This document shows, piece by piece, positions 26,131 through 38,336 of a DNA stretch of 64,000 bases. The notes beneath the pieces were generated by a model. That model saw only the letters and a list, made by a program, of their open reading frames with translations. It did no database searches and was not told the origin of the DNA. Position 1 is the first letter of the stretch. The number at the start of each line of letters is the position of its first letter. The position numbers were made by a program, and so were the translations under genes. This stretch comes from Rusavskia elegans (lineage: Eukaryota > Ascomycota > Lecanoromycetes > Teloschistales > Teloschistaceae), in the NCBI GenBank assembly GCA_011316305.1, contig SAUG01000067.1, positions 454,841-518,840 of the forward strand, in the 5' to 3' direction.

Positions 26131-26663
26131 ATTAGCTACTTCGGGTCGGGTTTCCGTCGGTTTTTCGAAAATCCGATCCGAATTTTAGTAAATCGATTTA
26201 ACTCGACCCGTTAAATAGTATAGATCGATTTCTAAAATTAGAACCGAGAATTAGATTAGATTATAAAATAGATATCGATAAAAATCCGATTCGATCTACT
26301 AAATCTTTTATATATAATATAATAATATTTATAATTATTTTATTAAATTATAAAATATTTATTAAAGTAATATATTTAGATAATATATTTAATTTAACTA
26401 GAAATCTTCTAGCTAGTATAATCAATTAACTATTGTTTTTTTAGATAGATAGATATAACTTTTATACTAGAGTTATATTTTTATATTTAGATTTAGTAGT
26501 TTTAGCGAGTTAAATCCGAAAATCCGGATTCGACCCGGAACTAAATTAGTTCGATATCTAAAAAAATCAGAATCGACTTGATTTAATATCTAGAAAAATC
26601 GGAATCGATTCGGTTCGAATCCGGAATACGAATCCGGATTCGAAATCCGATCCGACGATCAAT
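26131..26663 (+). mobile_element. P element copy 4
   Basis: 533 bp, from attagctacttcgggtc to gatccgacgatcaat. It is nearly collinear with P1, including the central AT-rich part and the ccgaaaatccggattcg-type right half. It sits at the 3' edge of Gypsy O. Confidence 0.65.
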
Positions 26664-26816
26664 TTATATCTAAAAAAACTCTTTTATAGTATTATAAACA
26701 ATATTAGAAAAGTAAAAACGAATATTATACCGTTTTATAATTTAAGATACTATAATACGAAAAGCGTTATCTAATTTTATAAAGATATCTTAATAATAGA
26801 TTATCTCGCGTGAAAA
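26664..26816. other. AT-rich spacer
   Basis: RIP-damaged sequence without a recognised feature. It ends in GAAAA, the left target duplication of element B. Confidence 0.5.
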
Positions 26817-27226
26817 TGTAACGTTCCTATATATCAGAAAGCGTTACGCTCGAGCCTAGCTATAGCCGTAGACGTAGTCCGAGCTATTAAATAGTAAGGA
26901 AGTTCTAGTATAGATTATTATAACTAATTCTATATATCTATAGAAATATATTTACGATATTATAAAGTATTTTTATTATAAAGTAATTAAAAAGAGAATA
27001 GTAGAAACGTATTTAATAATTATATTAATAATTAACGGGATAATCTATTTATAGAAGTAATAAGTAATATATATAGTAAGAATAGCTATAAAGGCCGATA
27101 GATAGCCGTCTACTAAAAGTTCCGTTAAAAAGGGCGGCTATAGCGGCTATAGGCGGCTATAGATAATTAGATTCGCTTATTTAACTAATCTTTCTAGGAA
27201 ACTTCTATAGAGTTATAAATATAATA
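26817..27226 (-). repeat. 3' LTR of element B
   Basis: It starts tgtaacgttcc with an unmutated TG and ends atataata. 410 bp. Confidence 0.88.
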
Positions 27227-30200
27227 TAGTCCTTTCTATATCGCTTTTCTAAACCTTTTTAGGGCTTTTTAAATATATTTAAAGTATTTTCTTAGTTTCT
27301 AAATCTTTTTTTTATCGGGAAACTCTTTCTATTTTACTAGGAATTCGTCTATCTCTTTTCTTTTATCTAGAATCTTTTCGACTTCGTATTTTTCTTACTT
27401 TTAATAGTACTAGTCCTTTACTAATAGAATATATTCCGGTACTTTCTTTAGTAAATCTATATAGAATTTAGAGAAGATTTCTATTATTAAAAGTTTTAAG
27501 TATATTATTATTCCTTTAATATTTTAAATTTCGAAAGCTTTTACGTATAGTTTATCGAGCTTTTTATCTATTAAAGTTTTTATTAAAAGTAGTATTTTAT
27601 CTCTTTTATAAATATTATAATCTTTTTTTAATTTATCTAATTTCTATTTAACTCTTTCTTTTATTATCTAGATTTTTATTTTTACTTTATTTTAGTTAAC
27701 CTTTATTTTATTAATAAAAGACTACGCCGTAGGGTTTTTTATATTTAAATATATTTTTCTCCGAATAGTCTTTTTATAAAATAGTTCGTTAAACGTTATT
27801 TAGATATCCTTATTATATAATAAATTAATTACTATCTATACTACCGGGAGAAGTTAAATCTAGTCTTTTCCTTCGTCTAAATAATAGATTTTAAGGTAAG
27901 TTTCTAGTATCTAATTTATTCTTTCTATTTATTTATCTATCTATAGATAGAACGATATTAATATAGCCTATTCCGTTCCTACTACTTATATTAATTCTTT
28001 TATAAAATTTAAAATAAATAATTTATTTCTATCCGAAATAATCTTTTTTATAATATTATTTTCGTAAAATACCGTTTATAGTAATAGAAAGGCGAGCTAT
28101 TCTACTATTATCGTTATTTTATATAGTATAAACCTTATATATTTTATAAATCTATTAATAATTATTATTATTATATCGTATAATACTTATATACAAGGGT
28201 TAACCGATTCTAATAATCTTATAACGAAGTCTAATATAATTTATTAATAAAATATATTTAGTATTTATATTAGCTAGAGTTTTTCTACTAGTTTCTAATA
28301 ACTTTTTTTTACTATTATATACTCCGGGTAGTTTTTAATAAATTTTTTAATATATTTTTTAAGTACTAGTAGATTAGTTTTCTTTTAAATTCTTTTTAAT
28401 ATTTTAGTAATTTTTTAATATCTAGCTATTTTAGGATCGTATATTTATTAGATAATATTATTTATTTTTTCCGAGGCCTCGGCCCTTTTAAAGATATTTT
28501 CTATTCTTTTTAAAAGAGGTCTGGTCGTTTTTTCGGTAGCTTCGTAGTCTACTTTTCTATTTAAAGTATCCGCTATAATATTATCGGTACCTTTAATATA
28601 TTTTATTTTGAAATTATAATAGATTATTTTTTCCGTTTACTTTATTATTTAGTAAAGATAGAAGATTTTTATAGTTAGTATATACTACTACTTTTTTATT
28701 AGTTCCGCTTATATATATTTTCTAATATATAAAATTTATAATAATTATTAATATTTTTTTATCTATTATTATATAGTTAACTTCCGTTAATATTAACTTT
28801 CTAGAATAGTATCCAAGTAGTTTTCTTTTTTAGAAAATATATAATTCTATCGTTCGGTCTAAAATATTTATATAAAAGATAATCTATTTTTCGAAATCGA
28901 AAATTACTAAGATTTTTTTAGACGCGAAACTCTATTTAAGTCTTTTAAATATTTCATTTTAAATTTTTATCTACTAGAAAGATATATTATTCCGAAATAA
29001 ATCTATAAATAGAACTATCTTTTTTATAGATCCTCCTATTATATTTTAGTAGAACCCGGTAAAATCTAAAAAACTTTAAATATCTTTTTAATTTTTTAGT
29101 ACCGGCTATTTTCGTATTATTTATATTTTATTTATCTCTATAGTAATACTTCCAGGCTTAATTATATATCCTAGAAACGTAACCTTTTATTTATAGAATT
29201 CTGATTTCTTTTTTTTAATTCTAAAGTTATATTTTCGGAATTTTTATAATATTTTAAAAATATATTATATATATTCTTTTTTTATTTTAGAAAAAATTAG
29301 TATATCGTCTATATATATTATTATAAAGATATCGAAATAGTTATATAATATTTTATTAACTATATATTATAGAATCGCCGGTATATTTATTAATCTAAAA
29401 GATATAACTAAATATTCGAATAGTCTATATTTTATTTTAAACGTAATTTTCTATTCGTTTTCGGCTTTAATCTATAGTAGATTAAATATATTTTTTAAAT
29501 TAAATTTTATAAAAAACTTGGTTTTTCCGATTCTGTTTTTTAAATCTACTAGAAGCGGAAGTAGATATTTATCTTTTTATATTACTATATTAAATTTTTT
29601 GAAATCGATATAAAATCGAAAGTTACTATTTTTTTTCGGAATAAATATAACCGGTTATTCTATTATTAATTTAGAATACTATATATATCTTATTTTAAAA
29701 TTATAGTCGATATATTATCTTAATACTTTTAACTAATTATTATTTAATCTATAAAATAATCTAATTTATAGTTTTTCCGGGTCTATTATAATAATTTTAT
29801 AGTCTTTTTAGATATAAGCCGGTAAAAGTAGCTTCCTTTCCGGTTCTTTTAATATATTCTAGAATTTTTTAAAAAATTATAGAATTTTATCTATAATAGC
29901 TAGTTTCTTTTTAGTCTATTATTTTCGAATAAAAATATTATATATCTTTTATATCTCGGCTAGCCTTTTAGATATACTAAAAAGATAGTTTCCTATTTTT
30001 ATCTATATTATTTTCTAAATAATTTCTAGATTCTATAATATAAATTATAGGATATCTAAATATATATCCCTTTATACCTTTATAATATTAAAGATAATCT
30101 TTTTTTTTTATCTATTACTTCGTATCTATAGAGGTTTAATCTAATATTTAACTTTAATAAACTCTATTTTATTAATAGTTCCTATAAAATAAGGTTCCGT

Positions 30201-30353
30201 TTTTCTAGTTAAAGGGATATTAAATTTCTTTATATATTCTTCTAATATAATATTCTAAATAGTTTCTAAATTAACTAAAACTTCTATAGGTCGTTTAAAT
30301 AATATTAACTAGATAAAAATCCGATTTTTATCTATCTTTCGGAGTTATTAAAA
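27227..30353 (-). pseudogene. Element B pol: protease, RT, RNase H, integrase, chromodomain
   Basis: Leftward from 30353: protease-like (about 30330-30050); RT (about 29690-29020) with the active-site box near 29320-29290 reading YIDD, so intact where A's is not; RNase H (about 28950-28550); integrase (about 28450-27600); and a chromodomain (about 27400-27250). Internal order and spacing match element A. Stops replace Gln and Trp. No gag. Confidence 0.8.
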
Positions 30354-30763
30354 TATAATATTCCTATATATTAAAAGGCGTTACGTTTAAATCTAGCTAT
30401 AGCTATAGATATAGTCCGAGCTACTAAATAGTAAAGGAGTTCTAGTATAGATTATCGTAACTAATTCTATATACCCGTAGAGGTACAGTTATAATATTAC
30501 GAGGTATTTTTATTATAAAGTAATTAAAAAGAGAATAGTAGAAACGTATTTAATAATTATATTAACGACTAACGAGAGAATTTATTTATAGAAATAATAA
30601 GTAATATATATAGTAAAAATAGCCGTAAAAGCCGATAGATAGCTGTCTATTAAAAGTCCTATTAGAAAGGGCGGCTATCGCGACTATAGGCGGCTATAGA
30701 TAATTAGATTCGCTTGTTTAACTAATTCTTCCAGGGAACTTCTATAGAGTCGTGGACGTAACA
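30354..30763 (-). repeat. 5' LTR of element B
   Basis: 410 bp. It ends cgtggacgtaaca, the unmutated form of the family's terminus on this strand. Confidence 0.88.
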
Positions 30764-30768
30764 GAAAG

Positions 30769-32200
30769 ATTATAGATTAAAGTCTAGAAGTATAGATTTA
30801 TAGTAATAGAGTAAACTACTATAATAGTAATCGAAACTGCTATTTAAATACTAATAGTATCTATTCCGAAAAGTAAAGGTCTAGATACCGCTAGCAGGAT
30901 AAAATTTTCGCGACGAAAACGGAATATAAATAGAAATAGTAAAAGCGAATAGAAATTATATAATAAGTCGAAGTTATATATCGGAAAATCTAGAATAAAA
31001 AAAGGCAACTAAATTTTAAATTTCTAGATTTTACTTTCTAACGTAGTCTATTTAGCCTATTTAGCCTATTAAGCCGTATTTTCTCGAATTAAACTTTTAT
31101 TTAAATATTTATAAACTTCTATACGTTTTATAATAGAATATAAAATTATTATAAAATATTCGAAAATAATAAACTATTTTATAAAGTTATATAATACTAT
31201 ATCGGAATGCGGTATATATTTTAAAATATTAATAACATTTTAAATAAATCTTTTTATAAATTTATAATTATCTATAAAGAGTTTCTTGTTATTTTATATT
31301 ATAAATCGATAGACGTTAATTAAATATTTAACGATCGAATTGAAAATATAGAAGATCTATTATAATTAACTTTAAATTAATATAATATAAAAAATTATAT
31401 TATTTTATAATTGAATGGTTTTTTATTTCTGCGATATTTAGAATAAATATTAGTAAAATAATCTTTTAAATATTTAAAGATTGGATTTAAACGAATAGTA
31501 TTATTTTTACTACTAGTCGTATAATAAATATATCTAATATAAAGTAGACGAGATATATTTATATATATAAAAATAAAAAAACTCGTATAAACGAAAGAAA
31601 AATATTCGAATAAATAAAATACAAAATATTAGAATTTCTACTAAATAAAATAATACTATATTATCGCTAATATATCGAAACTTTATTATTCCGAACGTTT
31701 ATTTACTATTTATAATCTTTTAATATATATATTAGATTGGAATTTAATTACGTTAATTTAAATTTCTATCTGGTATTATTTATAATCTCTATATATATAT
31801 AAAGACTCGAGTCTAATAGATATCTATAGATATAGTATATCTCTTCTAATATATATATTAAAGCAAAACTATAGCGCTAATCTAGTCGAAATTATAATAT
31901 AATAGTTAATACGTCCGTATTTATATATAAATTCCGAAAAATCTAAATTCGATTTATAATAGTATTTTTACTTTCTAATTTTATTCTAGTATATATCTAT
32001 ATAGCTACAGTATATTTATATAAAAAAGAAAGCTAATTATAATAATAGCTAAAAAAAAATACTTTTTTTATCTTTTTTAATTTATATAGATAACTATATA
32101 GTTAGTAGATTTATTTAATAAATACATCAAAAGTATAGATAGATACAATATAATATCGGAGATAATATTACAATAAAATAAATAATTATAAATATTAAAC
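30769..32200. other. Unassigned RIP-damaged block
   Basis: At 30780-31050 a plus-strand frame is readable if stops are taken as Gln (Gln-rich, basic), but I recognise no family. A short tandem CTATTTAGC lies at about 31051-31075. The rest is AT-rich and featureless. Confidence 0.35.
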
Positions 32201-32209
32201 GCGTTAAAA

Positions 32210-32445
32210 TAGATTATAGAAATATAAATAGGACGTTTAGAAATTATATTCGTCGTCTAATCGCTACTATATTACTAGTATATCGAATTTCGATTCTTTT
32301 CCGCTTTTTCTCTTTCTTTATTATTAGGCTATACTCTAGTCCTATTATAATATAAATTAGTTCTATAATATTTCTTTTGTCTAGTCTATAATCGTATACT
32401 ATTCTAGAATCACCATCGCTTTTATAATTTTCTATCTATAATCAA
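32210..32445. repeat. Dispersed repeat N, copy 2
   Basis: Collinear with 16085-16335, with the shared stretch ending tagtctataatcgtatac. Here it directly precedes Gypsy O linker sequence. Confidence 0.5.
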
Positions 32446-32455
32446 ATGAAATATA

Positions 32456-32787
32456 ATATTATATCGAGTATAAAAAAACTTATACGTTTTATTGTAAATT
32501 TACCATTGGTTTTTATAAATATATTATAGACCGAAAATAATTAAATAGTATATATAATATCGAATAACGACGTATATATAAAATTTGATAAATATATCAC
32601 CGTATAAATAAAATTTAACAGCGATAAAAATAAAAATAATAAAAATATAATAGATCGAACTAATTCTAAAATTTATATAAAATAACGGAGTTTATAATAT
32701 ATAATTAATAGATTTTATATCGTCGTTTAAAGATATAAATTATACGATCGAATAAAATAGACGAAATCCGTTAAATAATCTAATTAG
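32456..32787 (+). pseudogene. Gypsy O-family fragment (linker before RT)
   Basis: Collinear with about 22240-22550 of Gypsy O, including the tataaattatacgatcgaa segment. Gag is absent in this copy. It is interrupted by P copy 5. Confidence 0.5.
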
Positions 32788-33246
32788 ATTGGCTATCGGA
32801 TCGAGTTTCGAATTCGGGTTAACTAATCCGATCCGATTCGAATCGGATTAAACTAAAATATAATCCGATCCGATCGGATTTTAGATTCTAAATTATAATC
32901 CGATCCGATCCGCTAAAATGAAATTTTAGCGCTAAATTCTAGTATAAAAGTATTAAACTAATATAGTTTTTATATAAATTTACTAACAAGATTCTAAATA
33001 TTTAACTATATTAGCTAGAAAATTTATAATAAAACTAAATATATTATCTAAATATATTATCTTTATTAAAATTTTAATATAATAATAGAGAATATATATA
33101 ATCTAATCGGGTCGGATTTAAATTAGATTACTAAATAATCTAATCTGGATTCGATCCGGTAAAACCCGGGTCGAGTCCGGATCGAGTTACTAAAATCGGG
33201 TCGGATATCTAACGGTTTAACGGAAATCCGACCCGAATCGATCAGT
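32788..33246 (-). mobile_element. P element copy 5 (reverse)
   Basis: From attggctatcggatc to cgaatcgatcagt. It inserted in the pre-RT linker of an O-family Gypsy, some tens of bases from the equivalent site of P3. It is therefore an independent insertion into the same region. Confidence 0.6.
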
Positions 33247-33615
33247 TTAAATCTACTCTATAATTTATTTAAATCTCTATTCGATAAAATATATAACTAT
33301 TGAAATAACGTATAAAAAAAACTAGATCCGTTATTTAATATTTTCTATAAAAATTCTAATTTTTTTTATATCGAAAAAAGATAGTAGTTTTCGTATATAC
33401 GTCGACTGTAGAGGTTTTAATAAATTAATAATTAAAAACCGTCATTTTTTATCTTTTATTTCTCAAAATCTAGATCGATTATCTAAAAAAAAAATATTTT
33501 TCTAGAAATAATATTATAAATATATATTATTAAATTCGAATTTCAAAGATTAACGAATAAAAGATAAATTTTTATATTGAATATAGATATTTTAAATAAT
33601 TTTTTATATTTTTTA
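33247..33615 (+). pseudogene. Gypsy O-family RT fragment
   Basis: It matches the start of RT in Gypsy O (22930-23260): the KKDSSF- and SRSII-like segments are readable. It is cut by P copy 6. Confidence 0.6.
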
Positions 33616-34003
33616 TTTGGCCGTCGGATCGACGTTCGAATCCGGATTAGCTAATCCGATTTCATTTGAATCAAATTTTAAAATCCGACTCGATTAATTA
33701 AAATACTGAACTTTAGTACAAATATAATTCTATTATAAATATTATAGTTATTTATTTTAAATAGATTGAATTAATTAACTATATTAGCTAAAAAGACTTT
33801 AGTTAAATCAAATATAATATTTAAATAAATTTTTTTAATATATAATCTAAAAATTAATAAATTATAATATATTACTATATATCGAAGTTTTAGCGAATCG
33901 AAATAGATTAAAATTAAATATTCGGATTTGCCCCGGATCCAACCGTTTAGTAAATCGGATCGAATTATAAAATTCGATAAAAATTCGATTCGAAATAGTC
34001 AAT
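33616..34003 (-). mobile_element. P element copy 6
   Basis: It begins tttggccgtcggatcg and ends near aaatagtcaat. It lies 370 bases from P5 in the same damaged Gypsy fragment. Confidence 0.55.
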
Positions 34004-34365
34004 CTATATATCGTTCGATTCATATATTATATCTATAATTATCCAAATCTATAATAATTTAATTTGAAAAAATCAATAATCTTTTACTATATAATATTTC
34101 TAGACAATATATTTAACTTTTCTAATTTAAAAGATAAATATTATAAATATATTCGATGGATCGTTTGAAAACTATATAATAAAAAATTATATTTTAATTT
34201 ACAATAGCGGTGAATGAAATAGAAAGAAAAGAAAAAAAAAAGAAGAAAAAAAGACGGATATAATATAATCTAGAAGAAATATCGGAAATAGTAATAAAAA
34301 ATTCGTTACGGGATTGAAAATATTTACTTTTTCAAAGTAAGTATTTTAAATACTATATTTTAAAT
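34004..34365. other. AT-rich spacer
   Basis: No gene is visible. A purine-rich run (gaaagaaaagaaaaaaaaag) lies at about 34220-34245. Confidence 0.4.
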
Positions 34366-34455
34366 AGATTGGCCGTCGGATCGGGTTTTTTTACGGTTCG
34401 ACTCGATTCGAACCCGAGTCGGGATCGGGTATCTAGATTTAATCCGTTAAAACGT
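34366..34455 (-). repeat. P element end fragment
   Basis: It starts attggccgtcggatcgg and continues with gattcgaacccgagtcggg; only about 90 bases of the family are present. Confidence 0.55.
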
Positions 34456-34569
34456 AAAAACCTTATATAAAAATAAAATTCTAATATTAAAATATAACTT
34501 TTCTTCTACGTTATATTATTAACAAATCTCAATTATTTTTTAACAATATACTAAAGATTTCAGATATAT

Positions 34570-34617
34570 CTAATATTAACGTATCCTAATATTAACGTAT
34601 CCTAATATCAACGTATA
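34570..34617. repeat. 16-bp tandem repeat, three units
   Basis: The unit ctaatattaacgtatc is present at 34570-34585 and 34586-34601, with a third near-copy at 34602-34617. Confidence 0.85.
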
Positions 34618-37337
34618 CTATTTAATATTATCTATCAAGCAGTCAATACTATTTATATTACTATATAATATCTATATATCTATATTATCTTTCGATATTA
34701 CGATTATGGAAATATAATATTAACTATCTAATATAAATATCGATTCTCGCCTCTTTATATCTTAGATCGATATATCTAGCGAAGGCTTCTCTATTAGATT
34801 TCTATTAAGTAATATCTATTCTAGATAATCTATAAACTAGCTTTTAAACCAATTTATAACCGGGAATCTAGTTAAATTTAATTGTTTATATAGAAAGTAA
34901 TAATAAATTATTAAAAATATAGTAGATAAAATTTAAATCGATTATTTAAAACTAGTATTTTGAAATAATAATAAATTTATTTAATAGAATATAGACTACT
35001 ATTAAAATTTCTAATATATATAGTCTATTATTTCTATTGCTATAGATATTAAAACCAGGATTTATAAAAAAATAACCGATTTTCTATAAACGAAAAAGGC
35101 TTTAGCGTAAAAATAGTCGTTCTAGTAGAATAATTTCTACTAGATAACTTTAAAAATAGATTGTTTATCTAAAATTATATATAAACACTATTTCAAAATT
35201 TTTAACTATTTTATAATTTCTAGTTCTTTAAATATATCTACTATAAAAAAATATCATTCGACTAATAATTACTATAGATCTAAATATTATAATTTATAGT
35301 CTATTATTAAAATAATATTTAACCTTGTAAATAGTAAATAGTAATATAAATAGATAATATAATATTTATTTATTTAATAATAGGAGAAAGATTATATTTA
35401 ATTAAATTCTATTTTTAACTAAAACGTTGTAAATAAATATCTATATAAGATTTTTTTAAATCTAAATCTATTAGTCCGAACTATCGAAAATACGAATTTT
35501 AGAAAACTATTATAAATACTTCGTCTATATATATAGCTATTTGAATATATATAGTCTATTATAATAATTTTTGGTAAATTTAAAACTATCCGCGATAGAA
35601 TTAATTTTAAATTAAAAACCGTAGAATATATTTTATTTATATAAAATATCTAGTTAAATTTGTAAACGTCGTATATTTAGAAATATTCGTATATTAGATT
35701 AATATATAGTTTTTATTTTAGAAACGTCTATTTAGATTTATATTTCTATTTATAAATATTTTACTCCGTTTATAATATTAAAAGCTATTATTACTTTTAG
35801 AATTTCTCTAGTTTATATAGTAGCTTTTAGATATTATTACCGATAATACTAGCTCTAATTCTATATTAATAAAAATATTTAAAAATTCTTTTAATCGATT
35901 TAATAGTCGATAGAATCGATAATAAAACTCGCTATTTAATCTAGTAATTTAATAATTTAATAATACTATTAGATTAAAAATATTAGACGATAGCTTTATC
36001 TATTAGCTAAATAATAAATAGATTACAGCTATTAATATCGGTCTATTATAAATTTTGAATAAAATGTTATACGTAGATAATATAGACTAAATAATTTTTA
36101 TATTAATAGTATTTTTAGGCTCGCGCTATTATAGTCTATTCTGGTATTTTCTATTAATATAAATTTCGTTTTAAAAAATTTTAGAATAGAATCGATTTTA
36201 ATTTCTACGCTAGGAGTTTTATTTAAAATATTTATATTCGATAGAATTCGATTTATTTTATAATTTATAGATTATATCTACTTCGTTAAATTTTTAATTA
36301 ATTTCTCGGAAAGTATTCGCGCGATCTATAGATATAAAAAATTACTTTAAATATAAATAAATAGTAATTTCATTTTTTTATAGATAGTATACTACGGCCG
36401 TTTTTTAAAATTATTTTAATAATTTCGCGAATTATAGATATTAGAATTTATCTAGTAAATCCACTTTATAGTACGTTTTATTTATTTTACTAAAATATAG
36501 AAAATTATAGAAACTTTAAATTATTTTTAAAAAGCAATAGTACTAATAGTATATAAAAGAATTTTTACTAAATTTACTAAACATTATTTTTATATTAAAA
36601 ATAAAGGAAGACTAATATATAATCTTACGAATCTTTTTAATTCTATAGCAAAATTTAACTTTTAACGAAACTATAATACTATTAAATAAAAGAAAAATAT
36701 AAAAAATTATTCGGGGTATATAGATAAATCTCGAAATAAATTTAAAGAGTACTTTAATAAAGATTATAGAATCTCTATTAATCTATTCAAATAAAAAGCC
36801 TGCTATAGAAATAAAATAAAGTAATATATAATAGTAATATATTGTAACTATTCTAACTAGTTGATCGTCAGCTATAATTATTTTAAATAGTTTTCTTCTA
36901 TTGTTTTAACGTTTTCGAAATATCTATTTTCGAAGCTAATCGATATCTTTATATAAATATTACTAAAGATAATCTAATCTTGATATTTTAGAAAAATAAT
37001 ATTTCGAATTTTCTAAAATTAGCGTAGATAGCTTACGATATCTTTTTCTATCTAATATTTTCGGTCGGAATTAAACGGACTTTTAATTTCGCTAGAAGAA
37101 TTTATAGATAGGACCGAATCTAGATATTTCTATAATATATAAAATAGACGATAATAATTAAATTATATAACTATATTATTGATTTAGATATCGACGAAAT
37201 ATTAAAAAAGCTATAGTATATATTCTATTAGATAGAAGTAGAAAATAATACTATATTTCTACAAAGAAATCTATATAAAAAGAATTTTAAAACTATATTA
37301 AATAAATTAATCTTTTATATTTTATATTTAGTATTAG
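34618..37337. other. Unassigned RIP-damaged block with a minus-strand degenerate frame
   Basis: On the minus strand, about 36100 down to 35080 reads as one frame if TAA/TAG are taken as former Gln. It is rich in Gln, Asn, Tyr and Arg and resembles a transposon gag or N-terminal region, but no domain is recognised. No ends or duplications were found. Confidence 0.35.
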
Positions 37338-37346
37338 TATAATAAT

Positions 37347-38327
37347 TTAGTTAATTTGTTTTGGTTTTGGTACCCGGTAAACCAGTGGTTCGGTAAGTAA
37401 ATCAAACGTTAGTATATCAATATTAAATATACGGTAGCAGAACTTATATTCTAATTTAATTAACGTAAATAACAATTCTTTCTATAGAATTTTAATTTAA
37501 ATTTACTTAGTAATATAACGTATCCTTCTACCGATAATTTAATATAGAAATTTTTATAGATAAATATACCTCGCAGTTATCGCTTCTTTTTCTTTTACCA
37601 GTAATATAAGTCCTGTAATACCCCTCGTAAATACTACGATTTACTAAAATCCTTTACGTACGTATATATTCCCGTAATAGTTATACCGTAGCTAAACCAG
37701 ATAATAGTACTTTTATCCGTAATAACTATATCTATTTTCGAAGACGTCGACTACCTCGTTATAGCTAGAATAACCTATTTTAACTTCGATAAAAATCTCT
37801 TTTTTACCGCCTTTAAAACGTACTATCTGATCTCCCTATCGCCCTTTAACCTAATCGACCGGGTAAAGCTTCTAGTTGTAGTAGCAAGTATACTAGCTAG
37901 TAACCCTATAGCTAGTAACCGTCTTAAAGCTACGCGGGCTAAAGAGTACTTTAATAGTTTAGCGGAACGTTTAGATACAGATTATATAATATATATAGAC
38001 GAGGCGACGACTATCTGTAATTACTTCGATATAACAGGTAGATATAGCAGAAATATTGAAAGCTGATAATTATATATAACGTCAAGGAAGGAATATATAG
38101 TATTTAAATATAGTAGAAAATTCGTAATCGCGAATAAAAAAGGAAATAGTTAAATAAAAGTAATTAACTGCGCTATAAATCTTGCCTGATAAATATATTT
38201 TTGGCTGTGAAAATTTTTTTGCACGTAAAATATAACAATCGTTACCGTATATAATATTGATAAAATATATATATATATATATAAAAATTCAATATAATTC
38301 CAGATAGAAGCTTTTCAGAAAGGTTAA
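37347..38327 (-). mobile_element. R950 retroposon copy 3, complete
   Basis: The best-preserved R950 copy (about 0.98 kb), flanked by TATAATAAT at 37338-37346 and 38328-38336. Its tail end (reverse complement of CCAAAACAAAT) is at left and the (TA)n tract at about 38264-38284. On the plus strand, opposite to the tail, 37740-38065 is an open stretch of about 105 codons. It includes the segments DRVKLLVVVAS and NSLAERLDTDY shared with the other copies. The 9-bp duplication and A-rich tail point to target-primed reverse transcription. The duplication is AT-only, so weak on its own. Confidence 0.7.
37735..38068 (+). pseudogene. Small conserved frame of R950 (unknown protein)
   Basis: An unrecognised frame of about 105-110 codons running opposite to the element's A-tail. 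Hallmarks are DRVKLL, then a Val/Ala-rich stretch, then KEYFNSLAERLDTDY. The same frame is seen at 1215-1397 and 54336-54560 (minus), and a diverged version at about 63100-63400 (minus). This copy has no clear ATG near its start. Whether it was ever translated is not known; amino-acid-level similarity to the diverged copy is the only hint. Confidence 0.45.
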
Positions 38328-38336
38328 TATAATAAT

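Larger units (their letters stand above)
26817..30763 (-). mobile_element. Gypsy element B, full length, gag-less (3.95 kb)
   Basis: A reverse-strand sister of element A. It has two 410-bp LTRs (26817-27226 and 30354-30763), flanked by GAAAA (26812-26816) and GAAAG (30764-30768). The interior again starts in protease right after the 5' LTR and carries pol without gag. Having two such copies at separate sites shows that the gag-less form transposed. Confidence 0.9.

Noticed and set aside
22601..26663. P elements flanking Gypsy O RT as its LTRs
   Set aside because: The two copies are in opposite orientation and the same element occurs inside unrelated Gypsy elements, so they are separate insertions.
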